From: Seiridium cupressi
Lineage: Eukaryota; Ascomycota; Sordariomycetes; Amphisphaeriales; Sporocadaceae
NCBI GenBank assembly: GCA_036674765.1
Contig: JARVKI010000031.1
Coordinates: 248,001-312,000 of the forward strand
Direction of reading: 5' to 3'
DNA: 64,000 nucleotides
In this document: piece by piece, positions 35,441-46,203 of the stretch
How the letters are laid out: each line of letters opens with the position of its first letter
How positions within the stretch are numbered: the first letter of the stretch is position 1
The notes under the pieces: model-generated
Told to the model about the DNA's origin: nothing
Databases searched by the model: none
Seen by the model: the letters and a program-made list of their open reading frames with translations, nothing else
Made by a program: the position numbers and the translations under genes

Positions 35441-37378
35441 TCAAGCTGTGACTGCTACCGTTGCACCACCAACGTCGGCCTCGTCTATGATGATCTCCTC
35501 CTCGCCATCTTCGGCATTCCCTTCGACGCCAGTTTTGCTTAGGCTAGGATCGTCATCCAAAAGACCTAGGTCTCTCCGCTCCTGCCTCTTCGCCTCAAGT
35601 TCTTTCTCCTGTTCCTTTCGCAACTGCTCCTGTTCAGCATGGAACTTATCCTGCGTGATCCAGTTGTCGTCGAAACCGGAACGGTTAGCCTTGTAGTCGT
35701 CTAGGTCGATTGTGACCCGCTTCTCGCCACAGGCCATGATAGCAGCATTTACGCGATTTGGTCGAAGCCTCTCTTCTCTGTTGAACTTCAGCTTGACCTG
35801 CCGACGATTTTTGCCTGAAAACATATGGCTTATAGTTTCGAAATCGGTGCCAAACATCTTGAGATATTTGTAGAATCTCTCAGTGTCCTCGTCGTCCCAA
35901 TGGTTGGTCCCCATAGCACGTGAGGGACGCATATACGAAGCGGAAGTGGTCAGATGCGTAAATTCGTCTTCCTCGACGGTTTGGAGTTGAATGTTGCTTT
36001 CGGCAGCATGCTGATTAATAACCAGGGAACTTTGGTTGACCATGATTTGACCATCGATAATATCGAGGGCAATACCCTGACCTTGGTTGAGTCGGACACT
36101 GGAATCAGCATCACCACCACCAGCACGCGGCCCTTCCTCTTGATTCCCTTCCGACGGTAGCGTGCCCATAGCGCGCTTCTGCTTCTCGAGTTTGCGAAGC
36201 TTAGCTTCGTGACGAGCTTGCCGTTGCCGTTCCAGGATAAGATCTGCATGCTTGAACTTCTTGCCGATGCCCAAATCTTTTGTCAGATCGCCAATCTTGG
36301 TAGTGGTATGGTCAGGTCGTCCATCTTCCGGTATGTCCTCAGGATCAGGAGTTATATTGCGTCGACGAAAGCGCTTGGGTGCTGAGGGTGCTGTCTCTCC
36401 GCTGGCAGCTGCCTCACCTTCTAGCTCCTGAGGAGCTGCGGGGGCCTTCCTTTTCCTCGGCCGTTTCGGCTTGGGGATAGCTGTCTCGCCTTCTCCGGGC
36501 CCAGCTTCGTTCTCCGCCGGCTGCTTCCGTCTGCGGTACTGTCGTTTTTTCTTAGGTGGTTCGGATGGACCAGGTGCGGTGGAACCATGGGCCTGAGATT
36601 CGCCCAAAAGCGCAGGTGTCGGTACATTTTCAGAGCCTGGAAAGGGCGATGGCGACGAAAGCGCTCTTCCAGGGGCCGAAGACCGGCTGATGGCAGTTAC
36701 AGCAGGACTCGGCAAACTTGCAGCGGGCACAGTAGTTGACGAGCTTGACGATGCTTCTGTACTCGCAGCAGTTGCTAAATCTTGGGGTCTGCTGGTCGAT
36801 TGTTGAAGAGGATGCCGCGAAGCTGTGTCGAAGGGTGTGAGTTCCGAAGATAGCGAGGCAGAGGGCAAAGGTGGGCTCGGGCTTGCGAGGGGTGTCGATG
36901 CATGGACCGTGTGACTGATAGGTGCTGGTGCACTCTCCTGTGGCCTGGCGCCGGAACTTGAGGGGCCAGTACTTGTAGATACATTTTGACTGAGGGCTTC
37001 TGGCTGGCTTGGTGCTGTGGTAGTCGGAGGGATAGATATTGTCTGTTCAGCAGGGGTGGGAGCGGGCTCGGCAGGCGGTTGCGGTTGCGTCTCGTCGGTG
37101 GCCGATTCCCCCCTTGGATTTGCCCTTTCCTCTTCTTGATTCGGCCGTGAAGTCTCCTTGGATGTCTGGGAAGCGGGAAGCCTCCCAGGGACTGCGGGAG
37201 TCGGTGCAACAGGCGCAGTTGGAGCGACACTCGTGGAGGGCGTTTGGGAGGGTTCTGCAGTCGGAGCCCTGGTCGTACTTTGCGATGTTGGCGCTTGTGA
37301 TGCAGATGCAGCTCCGGGGCGGCGGGCGACCTTTGGCTTGAAAGCCAGGCCGCCGGTCTTCTTTAACATGGAACTCAT
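35441..37378 (-). CDS. bdp1: TFIIIB subunit B'' (Bdp1)
   Basis: A single exon of 645 residues. The C-terminal third has the Bdp1 SANT/Myb domain at about 475-545 (TNHWDDEDTERFYKYLKMFG, then DFETISHMFSGKNRRQVKLKF), followed by the conserved extension with NRVN and a Glu/Lys-rich coiled stretch. Bdp1 joins TBP and Brf1 on DNA upstream of tRNA and 5S genes and opens the promoter for RNA polymerase III. The first 300 residues are low-complexity P, S, T and A with basic KKKRQYRRRK-type patches that may act as nuclear localisation signals. The start MSSMLKKTGGLAFKPK is typical: a short basic motif at the N terminus is common in fungal Bdp1. The gene is divergent from bre1 with about 870 bp between starts. 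Confidence 0.93.
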   Translation of the reverse strand: MSSMLKKTGGLAFKPKVARRPGAASASQAPTSQSTTRAPTAEPSQTPSTSVAPTAPVAPTPAVPGRLPASQTSKETSRPNQEEERANPRGESATDETQPQPPAEPAPTPAEQTISIPPTTTAPSQPEALSQNVSTSTGPSSSGARPQESAPAPISHTVHASTPLASPSPPLPSASLSSELTPFDTASRHPLQQSTSRPQDLATAASTEASSSSSTTVPAASLPSPAVTAISRSSAPGRALSSPSPFPGSENVPTPALLGESQAHGSTAPGPSEPPKKKRQYRRRKQPAENEAGPGEGETAIPKPKRPRKRKAPAAPQELEGEAAASGETAPSAPKRFRRRNITPDPEDIPEDGRPDHTTTKIGDLTKDLGIGKKFKHADLILERQRQARHEAKLRKLEKQKRAMGTLPSEGNQEEGPRAGGGDADSSVRLNQGQGIALDIIDGQIMVNQSSLVINQHAAESNIQLQTVEEDEFTHLTTSASYMRPSRAMGTNHWDDEDTERFYKYLKMFGTDFETISHMFSGKNRRQVKLKFNREERLRPNRVNAAIMACGEKRVTIDLDDYKANRSGFDDNWITQDKFHAEQEQLRKEQEKELEAKRQERRDLGLLDDDPSLSKTGVEGNAEDGEEEIIIDEADVGGATVAVTA

Positions 37379-38246
37379 TTTGGCGATTCAAGAAGGATAG
37401 GATGCTGGGGAAGCGGTTTGAGTCCGCGGCTGAGTCACTGTCAATTCACCGGCATGGTGAAATTGTGCAGGAGAGCAGTCGCGAGTCCTGCTCGATCTGT
37501 GCGAATTCGACTTGCAGGATTCCGAGTCAACGAGGGCGGTGCCAATATGTTGAGGCACGGGCGAGTGTTTGTGGTGTGGGTTGCTGGATAACGCAAATGA
37601 TGGATTGCATGAAATGATTGTTGCAAAAGTTGATCTGCAATTATCAAGTACCCAGCTGCTTTTTTCGAAGGGGAGGGGCACAATATGCACGAGCCATCCC
37701 CGCTGATAGGCTGACAACCCCTGCTGTGTTCAGTTATCTGCGACGGCCCACTATCACTCGCTCCGCTAGTGTACTTGCGACCTAGCGCAAATTCTCGCGT
37801 TGGAAAACGGGTCGGGCAAGAGACGGGCAAGTTTTCATCAACGTCGACCTCCTGGAGGACCTCGCACCACATGCCAACTCTGCTTCCTCCATCCCCATCG
37901 TCGTGTCACCCGCGCTCGCGACTTCCAACAAGCCAATTCATGAGATCACGACAATCCTGAGCCTTGCGACCTTGCAGTCGGTCTTCACATCGCCGTCTCG
38001 CCCACCGCTGCAGAGGTCACGGGGACACAGCTTACTTTTCGCCATCAGTTTCGACCTCGCCGCCTCATCCCCTAGCCTGCGCATTGATCAATCGTCGAAT
38101 CCTGCAGCCTTTGTTCTTTTTCTTGCAACGTAGAAAGTCGCTCCGGCTCTTCAAGCTCGACATCTTCTCGTCGGCAGACGTCGCTCCGCTTTCTCATGCC
38201 TCTAACCACCAGCAAATCCTCAGCGCCACTTTCCCCCCTCGTCAAG
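37379..38246. promoter_or_regulatory. Divergent promoter region bdp1 / bre1
   Basis: About 870 bp lie between two divergent starts. The right half is C- and T-rich (37850-38200), as expected of a fungal leader upstream of bre1. No specific binding site is claimed. An in-frame ATG at 38196 could extend Bre1 by 17 residues. Confidence 0.5.
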
Positions 38247-40816
38247 ATGGAGGATCGCAAGAGACCCGCGCTCAGTGCGACTGACGATATCGCTCCTCCT
38301 AGCAAACGTCAACAAATCAACGGTGGTGCCAATGCCGCCAAAGATGATGATTCAAAGGAGGACGCATGGATTGAGGTAGGTCTTGATCACGTCCCTTCTG
38401 ATTCCCGACACGCACGGCCCCCAACCACTTGTTCATTGTCCAACCGGTGGGTGTCATGGCGGCATGTATTCATTTCTGGATGTATCGACGTCGCTCTAGC
38501 GTAGGGCCTCATCGCCTCTGCTTTGCGTCGCTGCTTCTATCGCGGATTCGTACTCACCATCTCAGTGATGATGCTCAGCCTCCCTACGTTCAAATCTACG
38601 TCATCTACTGAAGAAATATCTGCCTTTCTACCTACCACCTTCCGCCGAATCACCTCGCTATCATACCACGCATGCAAGAAAGACAAGGACTCTAGGGAAT
38701 AGGAAACACTGACAGTCATGGTTCGGCTAGGAATACACGAGGGGCGCCATCTACCGACAGATGCAAGAATACAAGCGCACATGCAACACCTTGGAAGCCA
38801 GACTCGAAGAAATGGAGCGTCGCTCGGCACATCACGACGATCATTTGAGGGTAGTTGATGCTTGGTGGATTCAGGTGAGATACCTCATGTGAAACCAAGA
38901 AGAACTACCACTGATTTTATTCGACAGCTTCTCCAAGAGCTCAAAAATCTCGCCGAGAAAACAATACCTTTTCAGCCTGATGACAAAGAGCAAATATTCC
39001 CCACACATACCACGTTCAAGGATCTACAGGAACTCGAATCGCATCTTTCCGAAAAAGCCTCTGTCATCAGCGAAATGGCCGATTCCATATTTGCCCGCCT
39101 GGCCACGAAACGGCCCATTGAACCCAATGTGGCAACCCTGGAATCGCAAGTGAACAAACTCCTGGCTGAGCAGAAGGAATTTCTCGTGAAGATCAATCGT
39201 CTATCGTCCGAGAAAGAAGGGGTGTCGGATCAGCTCAACACCGCAACTTTGCGGTACATGAAGGCCGAACGTAAGATGGACCGGCTGAAGAGCTCTCAAG
39301 TACAGAAACTGGAACAACAAGCCTTGGCGAGTTCAACTGCACGACCTGCGGGCCTGGACCACGAGAACGGCGTTACTGAGGTCAATGGTAACAGCGCAGA
39401 GCTTCAGCTCAAGCTGAAAGAGGCTACTGCAGTAAGCGATAAGCAAAAGCAGCAACTCGAAACGGCTCTATCAGAAAGCAAGAAACTCCAAGAAGAGCTC
39501 ACCACCCTCCAGGCAAAACTTACTGGCTTAACGGACGAGGACTATGCTCGAACTGATGCCTTCAAATCTTTCAAGAGCCGGCAGGATGATTTAGTCAAGA
39601 AGATTAACCTTCTGGAATTGCAAAACAAGAGACTGACAGACGCGAACACCAAACTTGAAGCCGAACGCTCCTCCTACAAGAAAAGGCTCGAAAGTGAGGC
39701 ACAGCAGCTCACAACAGAGCTTGAGGACCAGCTTCAACAGTCCGATACCAACCTCGCTCGTGTCAGAGTTATCCGCGACGAGCTGCACCAGGAAGTACAG
39801 AAGTTGCAGGGCAGCAAGGAACAGGAACGTATCGCCTTGGAGGAAATGAAATCACTCGTGAGCGCCAACGAGGATTGTATACGACAGCTGGAGTCGCAGG
39901 TGCAGCGACTGACACCAAGTGAAGATGTTGATATGACACCGCGTCCTGATGTTGAAAGCCTCGCAGTTGACGATCTTCGAGAAAAGTACAAGAAACTTCA
40001 ACGAGACTTCGAAAGCATTAACAGTGAACTTCCCGCCATGGCGGCCGCCGTCAAGAAGTATCAAATTCTTGCAAATAAGAAGGTTTATGATGTGGTAGCG
40101 GTGGAAGATCGGATCAGTGTTGCCCTTGCAGAAAAGGGCAAAGCTAATCAAAAGTACTTTGACGCTCGCCGTAACCACGACGCGTTGAACGAGGAGCTCA
40201 AGAAAGTACGGATGCACAATTCGAAGAACTCGGAGGTTATTTCGCAGCTCAAGGAGAACGAAAATCAGAGCCGTGCTTTGGTAGCAAGTCTTGAGAAGCA
40301 GATCGCCGATTTGAAGCAGGCCAATGCTACCATGGTTTTGGAGAGCAAGCGCACCGACGCCAACAACAACGAGATGATGAAGCGCTACGAAGCCCTCAGA
40401 GCACAGATCACGGAATTGAGTAACCTTGCCAAAACCAAAGATACAGCCACGGCCATGGCAAGAGAACGTGCCTCGATTCTTGAAACGGAGAATGAAAAAC
40501 TGAAGGTCCGCCTCGACAGTACCTCAAAGGACAGGGATAAGTGGAAGGTCAAGTCCCTGAGCAACTCTTCAGAGGAGGAAGAGATGCTACGGGTAAGTTA
40601 ATTTAAGCACCCCCGATACCACTCATGCTTACTATTTGGTAGAAACTGGCCACTTGTTCGGTCTGTCACAACAACTTCAAGAACACAGCACTCAAGACGT
40701 GTGGTCATATCTTTTGTCGCTCGTGCATTGATGACCGCATTTCTAATCGTATGAGGAAGTGTCCCAACTGCAGCAAGATGTTCGATAAGCTGGACGTCAT
40801 GACCGTTCATCTATAG
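38247..40816 (+). CDS. bre1: E3 ubiquitin ligase Bre1 (histone H2B ubiquitylation)
   Basis: Four exons: 38247-38375, 38731-38874, 38928-40592 and 40643-40816, giving 703 residues. Bre1 with Rad6 monoubiquitylates H2B, which in turn promotes H3K4 and H3K79 methylation during transcription. The N terminus ([10 protein letters not shown] ... PPSKRQQ) and [16 protein letters not shown] are family-typical. Residues about 90-640 are a long heptad-rich coiled coil. A C-terminal C3HC4 RING is complete (about 649-690: [25 protein letters not shown]). Intron 1 is 355 nt, much longer than the others here; the protein reads straight across it. The start at 38247 was preferred over the in-frame ATG at 38196 because it matches the usual N terminus. 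Confidence 0.95.
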
Positions 40817-41919
40817 ATGGTCGAGTATTAGGGATCGTCATAAATGACGCTTTTCGCTAATTATAGTCCTCGCAATCTCGTGAGTCGAGTAAGGAACGAC
40901 AGTGTTTCAATTCAGGAGCCACCACGGGCTGTAGGCTCTTGCGTTCCGCTTCTCTCCTACCTAAGCAATGCTCATTGGCATCCGGGCTGATGAGTGCTCC
41001 CCACCCGAGGATCCGATAACATCTACCGGTAGACGGTTTCCTTTCACGGCATTAGAGCAAACACCGTTGCGCCGCACTCCAGGCGTTGCCACAGCGTGTA
41101 CATTACGAGAGGATTCAAGGACCAGCAGAACGATGCGCCGTCGACAGCATCATGTAATAGTTTTTTGTACCTTTAGAGAGCACGATACCAGAACAGCAAA
41201 GGAGAACACGTCAAAGGGGCGCTCATAGGGTATCTATGAGATTTGGCGTGTATGCACATCGTTTTACGGATATCATTCGCGGCACGCGGGGTGGGATCAT
41301 CGAAAGATGCAGCTCCTATTTCTGCGTGAAAGACATGTCAGCGCCCATTTCAAGACATTCTGCACCCCGTCGAATTCCCAGGCTAGAGCCGGAGGAACAC
41401 ACGTTGTCGTTAGAGGCTGTGGCGGGTGATACGTTCTTGGCGCTGCGGGTTGGGTTCGATGAGACATCATTCAGCTTTCAGTGTTTGATTGCGTCTTGAA
41501 GTGGACAGGATAAGAAGTGTAAAGGTCCGGGAACGCTGCGCAGCCTCCCAGGTCTTGGAGGGGGGGGTGAAGAAGTCTGTAAGGCGAACATGAATACAAG
41601 AAGTCAACCAACCATTTGAGGCTAAGCACATGCGAATAAGTGACCGGCAAATATAGTAACGTGGCGTTGTAGAAGCCTCACGCTCATCTATCTCTGTGTG
41701 ACAACTATCGATCAGCGATGCATTGATATTGATGCCACCTTAATGTAGTGATGTGGAATTGAACCTGTCTTTTGATGTGTTATTTGTATGGAACGTTACT
41801 TTGATATCTTTCGACGGGTATACTGATTGGCGATTTTTCATTTCATAAACATTCCTTTGGGAATAATCTCCCCCCTTCATCGTTGAGCTGAAGCAAAATG
41901 GCCCTTGGGAGGGGGTCCC
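40817..41919. other. Convergent interval between bre1 and the SARAF gene
   Basis: Two 3' UTRs face each other. Open frames at 40968-41228 and 41236-41499 (+) have no motif. A G7 run is near 41560. Nothing else is supported. Confidence 0.5.
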
Positions 41920-42969
41920 TCAACGTCGACTGGTTCCACCAAAACCCGTACTTTCGTACCTTGCGCTGCTAGAACTCGAATCATTATTACTGCTGGACGA
42001 AGACGGGGAGCCGCCGCCAAACCAGCCGCTTCCACTGCCACCGCTTCCATAGCGGGAACTGCCATAGTCCCTCTGCTGCTGCTGTCGACTTGCTCTACTT
42101 CCTGCGAAGTATCCCGCTGCAGCACCGGTCGCGGCACCGGAAAAGAACCCGGGTCTCCAACCTTGCTGTGACGAAGAGCAGCCGGGTTTTGTGCCCGGAT
42201 ACGGCGGCGGCGGATCGTCGTTGCCCCATCCGCCGAAGCCACCGCCGCCGCCTCCAGGACCCCATCCTCCACCATTACCTCCGCCACCACCATTCCTAGG
42301 CCGTCGTGTTCCGTTGCGAGTCTGATTTGCGGTTCCTGCTACGCAGGCCGAGTATACCATCCATGCTAAGACAGCGACGAAGATGGTTATGAAAATGATA
42401 CCGCTCCAGTCCAGCTGCTCCTCCTTGGAACCGCCGGCCGGCTTCGGTGTTGGTTTGTCGCTCCATCCCCATCCACCACCATTGGCCAAGGCTGGGTGCT
42501 TCCGCTCTCCCTCTTCGGTCAGGACTAAGCGGTACTCGACGCCACAGCTGCCCTTGAGCACGTAGTTGTCATCCGGCCCCATGTAGCCCTCGCAGATGAC
42601 ATCGGTGCTGCCGAGCTTGAGCGTCGACGGCAGAGCAGCGGTGCAAGACCACTGGATGTCCTCGGTCGAGTAGCCCGACCCCTGGTTCGTGCAGCGCATC
42701 AAGTCCACCTCGTGCAGCTTGCAGATGTTGGGCTTGGAAATGCATTTCAGCTGCGGCACGGCCGAGGTGCGGCGGTGCGCAGTCTTGGCGCCTGCGCGGA
42801 GCGTAAGGGATTGCACTTCTGAGAGCAGGATGGCATTCTTGGGCTTGGTGGCGGCCAGGGACGGCGAAGCGAGAGAGGAAAGGGCCAAGAGAGTGGTGAG
42901 GATGGAGAGAAGCGGGAGGGAGGGAATATGCATGTTGGTCATATTGATGGTTGTCCTTGTCGGCGCCAT
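41920..42969 (-). CDS. SARAF-like regulator of store-operated calcium entry
   Basis: A single exon of 349 residues. An N-terminal signal sequence (LPLLSILTTLLALSSLA) leads to a luminal domain with paired cysteines and the conserved SARAF text: QGSGYSTEDIQWSCTAALP, KLGSTDVICEGY and YVLKGSCGVEYRL. One TM helix follows at about 190-212 (IIFITIFVAVLAWMVYSA), then a cytosolic tail very rich in G, S, P and Q. In animals SARAF sits in the ER membrane and dampens calcium entry through STIM/Orai. Fungi carry the domain without obvious Orai, so the role here is inferred only as ER calcium homeostasis. The real start may be the first Met or the one at MHIPSLP, 12 codons in. Confidence 0.85.
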   Translation of the reverse strand: MAPTRTTINMTNMHIPSLPLLSILTTLLALSSLASPSLAATKPKNAILLSEVQSLTLRAGAKTAHRRTSAVPQLKCISKPNICKLHEVDLMRCTNQGSGYSTEDIQWSCTAALPSTLKLGSTDVICEGYMGPDDNYVLKGSCGVEYRLVLTEEGERKHPALANGGGWGWSDKPTPKPAGGSKEEQLDWSGIIFITIFVAVLAWMVYSACVAGTANQTRNGTRRPRNGGGGGNGGGWGPGGGGGGFGGWGNDDPPPPYPGTKPGCSSSQQGWRPGFFSGAATGAAAGYFAGSRASRQQQQRDYGSSRYGSGGSGSGWFGGGSPSSSSSNNDSSSSSARYESTGFGGTSRR

Positions 42970-45900
42970 TTTGGCCGAATGACTTTTAGGTGTAGGTCTA
43001 CCGTTCGGCGTATAAAAGAAAAAAAGAAAAAAAGAAAAATTGGTGGTTTCTGAGAGGCGAGGCTGATAATGGCCTTAGTCAAGGCAAGCAAAGATGACGT
43101 CTCGTGGGGCTTGAGAGCAGGGGCTTTGTTTCCTTCCGCAAGATATTCTCGGGGGGAAATTAATACATATTCTTGGACATCTTGCTCACTAGGAAACTTT
43201 TGATGATAGAGGGAGAAAAAAAAGGCCGCTTATCAAACATGTAATCCACGACGACTTGAGAGCCTTTAAAGGACAGTTGGTCACAAGGCTGAACCTTGGG
43301 ATTCGAGCAAGTTGAAGTCGGCATGCAAGTTTGCCCCTTGGTACGGTTCTAGCTAGTGGCCAAGTTGCTCTTTGAGTGGATGCTGGGATGTGGCGGGGTC
43401 CAGGCTGCTACTGGACGGGCTTCTTCTATACCTACATGAGAAGCTCTTTTGAAGTCCAGTGTTGGTGTAAACCTTTGAAATCGCTTTAATTTCATGAGGG
43501 TTTAAAAACGATTGACATTGAATTCAAAATGTGTCGCCTGGAGAAGCATAGTATCCGATCCTGGTGCGGATCATTTGCACAGTAGCCATGGTTGGCCCAT
43601 ACATTGTAATGTTCCCACTAACAGGCTTATTGCGTCGGATCTTATCTTTGGAAATTTCTCGTTTGCGGCATTAGCCGATTTTACTCTTTCTTCACAGAGC
43701 ATGATTAATCCAGGAATTATACTTGGGGCTTTTCTGTACTGCCTTTATTGTTGTCTTTCTGCAGAGTTATCAGTACTACTCCTTGTTTATGTAGTTCCCT
43801 GACGCGGCTTACACTCAAAAAATCTACACGTCTCTGTCCATCCCCATAATCGTTCATTATCTTTGTGCAAAACCTTACGTTTATAAATGTACTGACTGTG
43901 AATCTCGACGTCCTCAATCAATACCCCGGGCACTCTCACTGTATCCATGATAGCTTCGCCGCAAACTTCTCGGGAACCTCTCCAACAGCTATCATGCAAA
44001 TACTTTCGACTGGGATCATAGAAACCATAAAGCGTGGTGGCATCCAATTGAATCAGGCGAAATGGTTTCGTTCTGTCGGCCGCGTAACTTCATATCTAGA
44101 TAATGAGTCCTAGAAGTCTGGGTTTATTTATTTGGTACTGCGTATATTGGGCATATCGCGCGATATTGGGACACTACACCACATCAATGAATCATAAGTG
44201 GTGTATGGGCTCTCTTTGCGTCTTCTGGCCTCGATCCTTCACTAGATTCGAATGGCGGTACTCTCATTATGATGACCAAAGGACATCATAGGCGAAAGAA
44301 GTCGTCAGAGCACAAAACTTCTTCAGGAATGCTTGTTTTTGTAGCGGGGTCCTTAGACATCTTATACTCTCTATTACTACCAAGGTCGGCACAAAGTTTA
44401 TCGGCAAGTACGACCAACGTGGTGTTTAGTCAGCACCTCTTCTTATTCTAGATGTTCCACTTGTTGCCCATTAACCTAAGAACATTACCCTTCGGATAGG
44501 AAACAGAGCTGTCTTTTATCTCGTAGGCGTCGTCAAGATCCTTCACGGCAGTCCAAGAGTTTCCATAGCAAAGCCTCGGCACAAAAGGAAACCCAGCACC
44601 TGAAACTTCGACGGAATCGAGAATATAATGAATTAGGCGTATAGCACAGCAGTAGTGGAAGCGCAGGGTTATTGGTGTTAGGACTAGCTTTGTGTAACGC
44701 CACTGCACTCTCGATCAACGAATGCAAGACAGACAGAGCACCACCATGTGCAAAAGCTGTGTCACTGCTAGTCGGAATTACTTGGACCTCGTATGAGTTC
44801 TAGTGTTTCGACTTCTCAAATGAACTCATTCCTAGCGACACGGCTTGGCAAACCCCCAACGTTCAGTAATCGCGAAGTCTATGATCTATTGATTGGTATC
44901 TAGGCAAAGAATCTCCATGCAATCGCTCTGGCCGTGACTATCAATAGCACATACAAAATGTGAGATTCAAAAGGCAGTCGCATTACATTCGTGGAATCCT
45001 GATAGTGGCATTGTAGTACTTTGTGATGCTCCGACGCGGTTCTCATGATCACATTGAAGGTAGCATTCGCGCAAATCGTCACACACGTGAATACCACTGG
45101 TAGACCTACCACAATGCCAAGATGAACGATCTGTAGCAGATTTCCTGGTGATGCACATGCAACGTCGGGTATCAAGGTAGTCGGAAAAGAGTAGGTGCTA
45201 TAATCCCAACATGATACTGACCAACACACCAACGTCTGAGTAACGACTGGGATGGCTTCTTTTCCTTTTTTTTTTTTTTTTTTAGTATTATTTTATACCG
45301 AAATTGACAGTTCAGCCATGGGGTTCTTGATTTCAGAAGCGCCCACCAAGTTGTAGGGATGAGTATCGTGTGATTGTACGTGACGAAAATTGTAAGCTAG
45401 CATGGGTGGGGTATACATATCTAAATTAAACCTCAGAGGGACGACCAGTGGGATGGTGCTGGGTAGACTTCATGGAAATTTTAACCGATGCTTTGATGGG
45501 GACATCCATATCAATATGGCATTGAAGAGAGCAAGGACTGCACTAGTTGATAGGTAAGCAACTTGATCAAAGCGGTCCTCGAAGCCGACTGTCGCAATAA
45601 GCGCTTACATTTCAGGCCGCAGTCATAGAACGATTGGGGGTTAATGATCCACTAGGAAACTGTTACAACCTTTGGCAGGGTTTGCTCGCATTCGACTCGG
45701 GTTGAAATTGATGAAACATGGAACCGCCAAGGTTGTCGAAAAAGAAAGCAGCCACGCAAGCCCACGGCCTTGTAACCTTAGAGCTACCTATACGAGAGTG
45801 CGAGAAAGCCTATGAACAGCCAGCGAGACCAGTGATTATTGAATAGTGGACTGAAGGATTGGGTCTTTAGATGAAAGACGAGGGTTCACTCTGAAAAATA

Positions 45901-46203
45901 ACCCCAATGGGACCAATCGCCAGTGACCCGATATCACTGACACAAGTCCAAGTCCCCGAGTCGTCGGCCGCTAGCCCGTCAACACTAGCAACTGTCCCAG
46001 CGGCCTGCGGCCTGGCACAGACAAGAATCCAGGTGATGAACGAAGGAACTAGCGCTTTGTGCGCTTGGTGACAACGGCAGTGATCTACACTCTTGTCAAA
46101 CGGAACTGCAGGGTTCCGACCGCAAACGATATGACGCCCGATTTGATATGATCTGAGCACGGCCGGCGGCCGAACCTTGAACTCCATACTAAAACGCATT
46201 CAA
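42970..46203. other. 3.2 kb gene-poor interval with protein-like fragments
   Basis: The SARAF promoter is at the left end, with an A-rich segment near 43015-43040. Minus-strand frames at 43787-44047 (from LDATTLYGFYDPSRKYLHD to its stop), 44448-44708 and 44900-45232 (with a hydrophobic stretch IVHLGIVVGLPVVFTCVTI) look partly protein-like, but I could not join them into one gene. A T18 run lies at 45266-45283. They may be pieces of a decayed or fast-evolving gene. Confidence 0.35.
45266..45283. repeat. T18 homopolymer
   Basis: An uninterrupted run of T on the plus strand. Possibly the T tract of a promoter, or the trace of an inserted poly(A) tail on the minus strand. Read on the minus strand it is A18 upstream of the fragment at 44900-45232. 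Confidence 0.9.

Noticed and set aside
38429..38611. Open frame inside bre1 intron 1
   Set aside because: Including it would interrupt the conserved Bre1 text [13 protein letters not shown], which reads cleanly across the intron.
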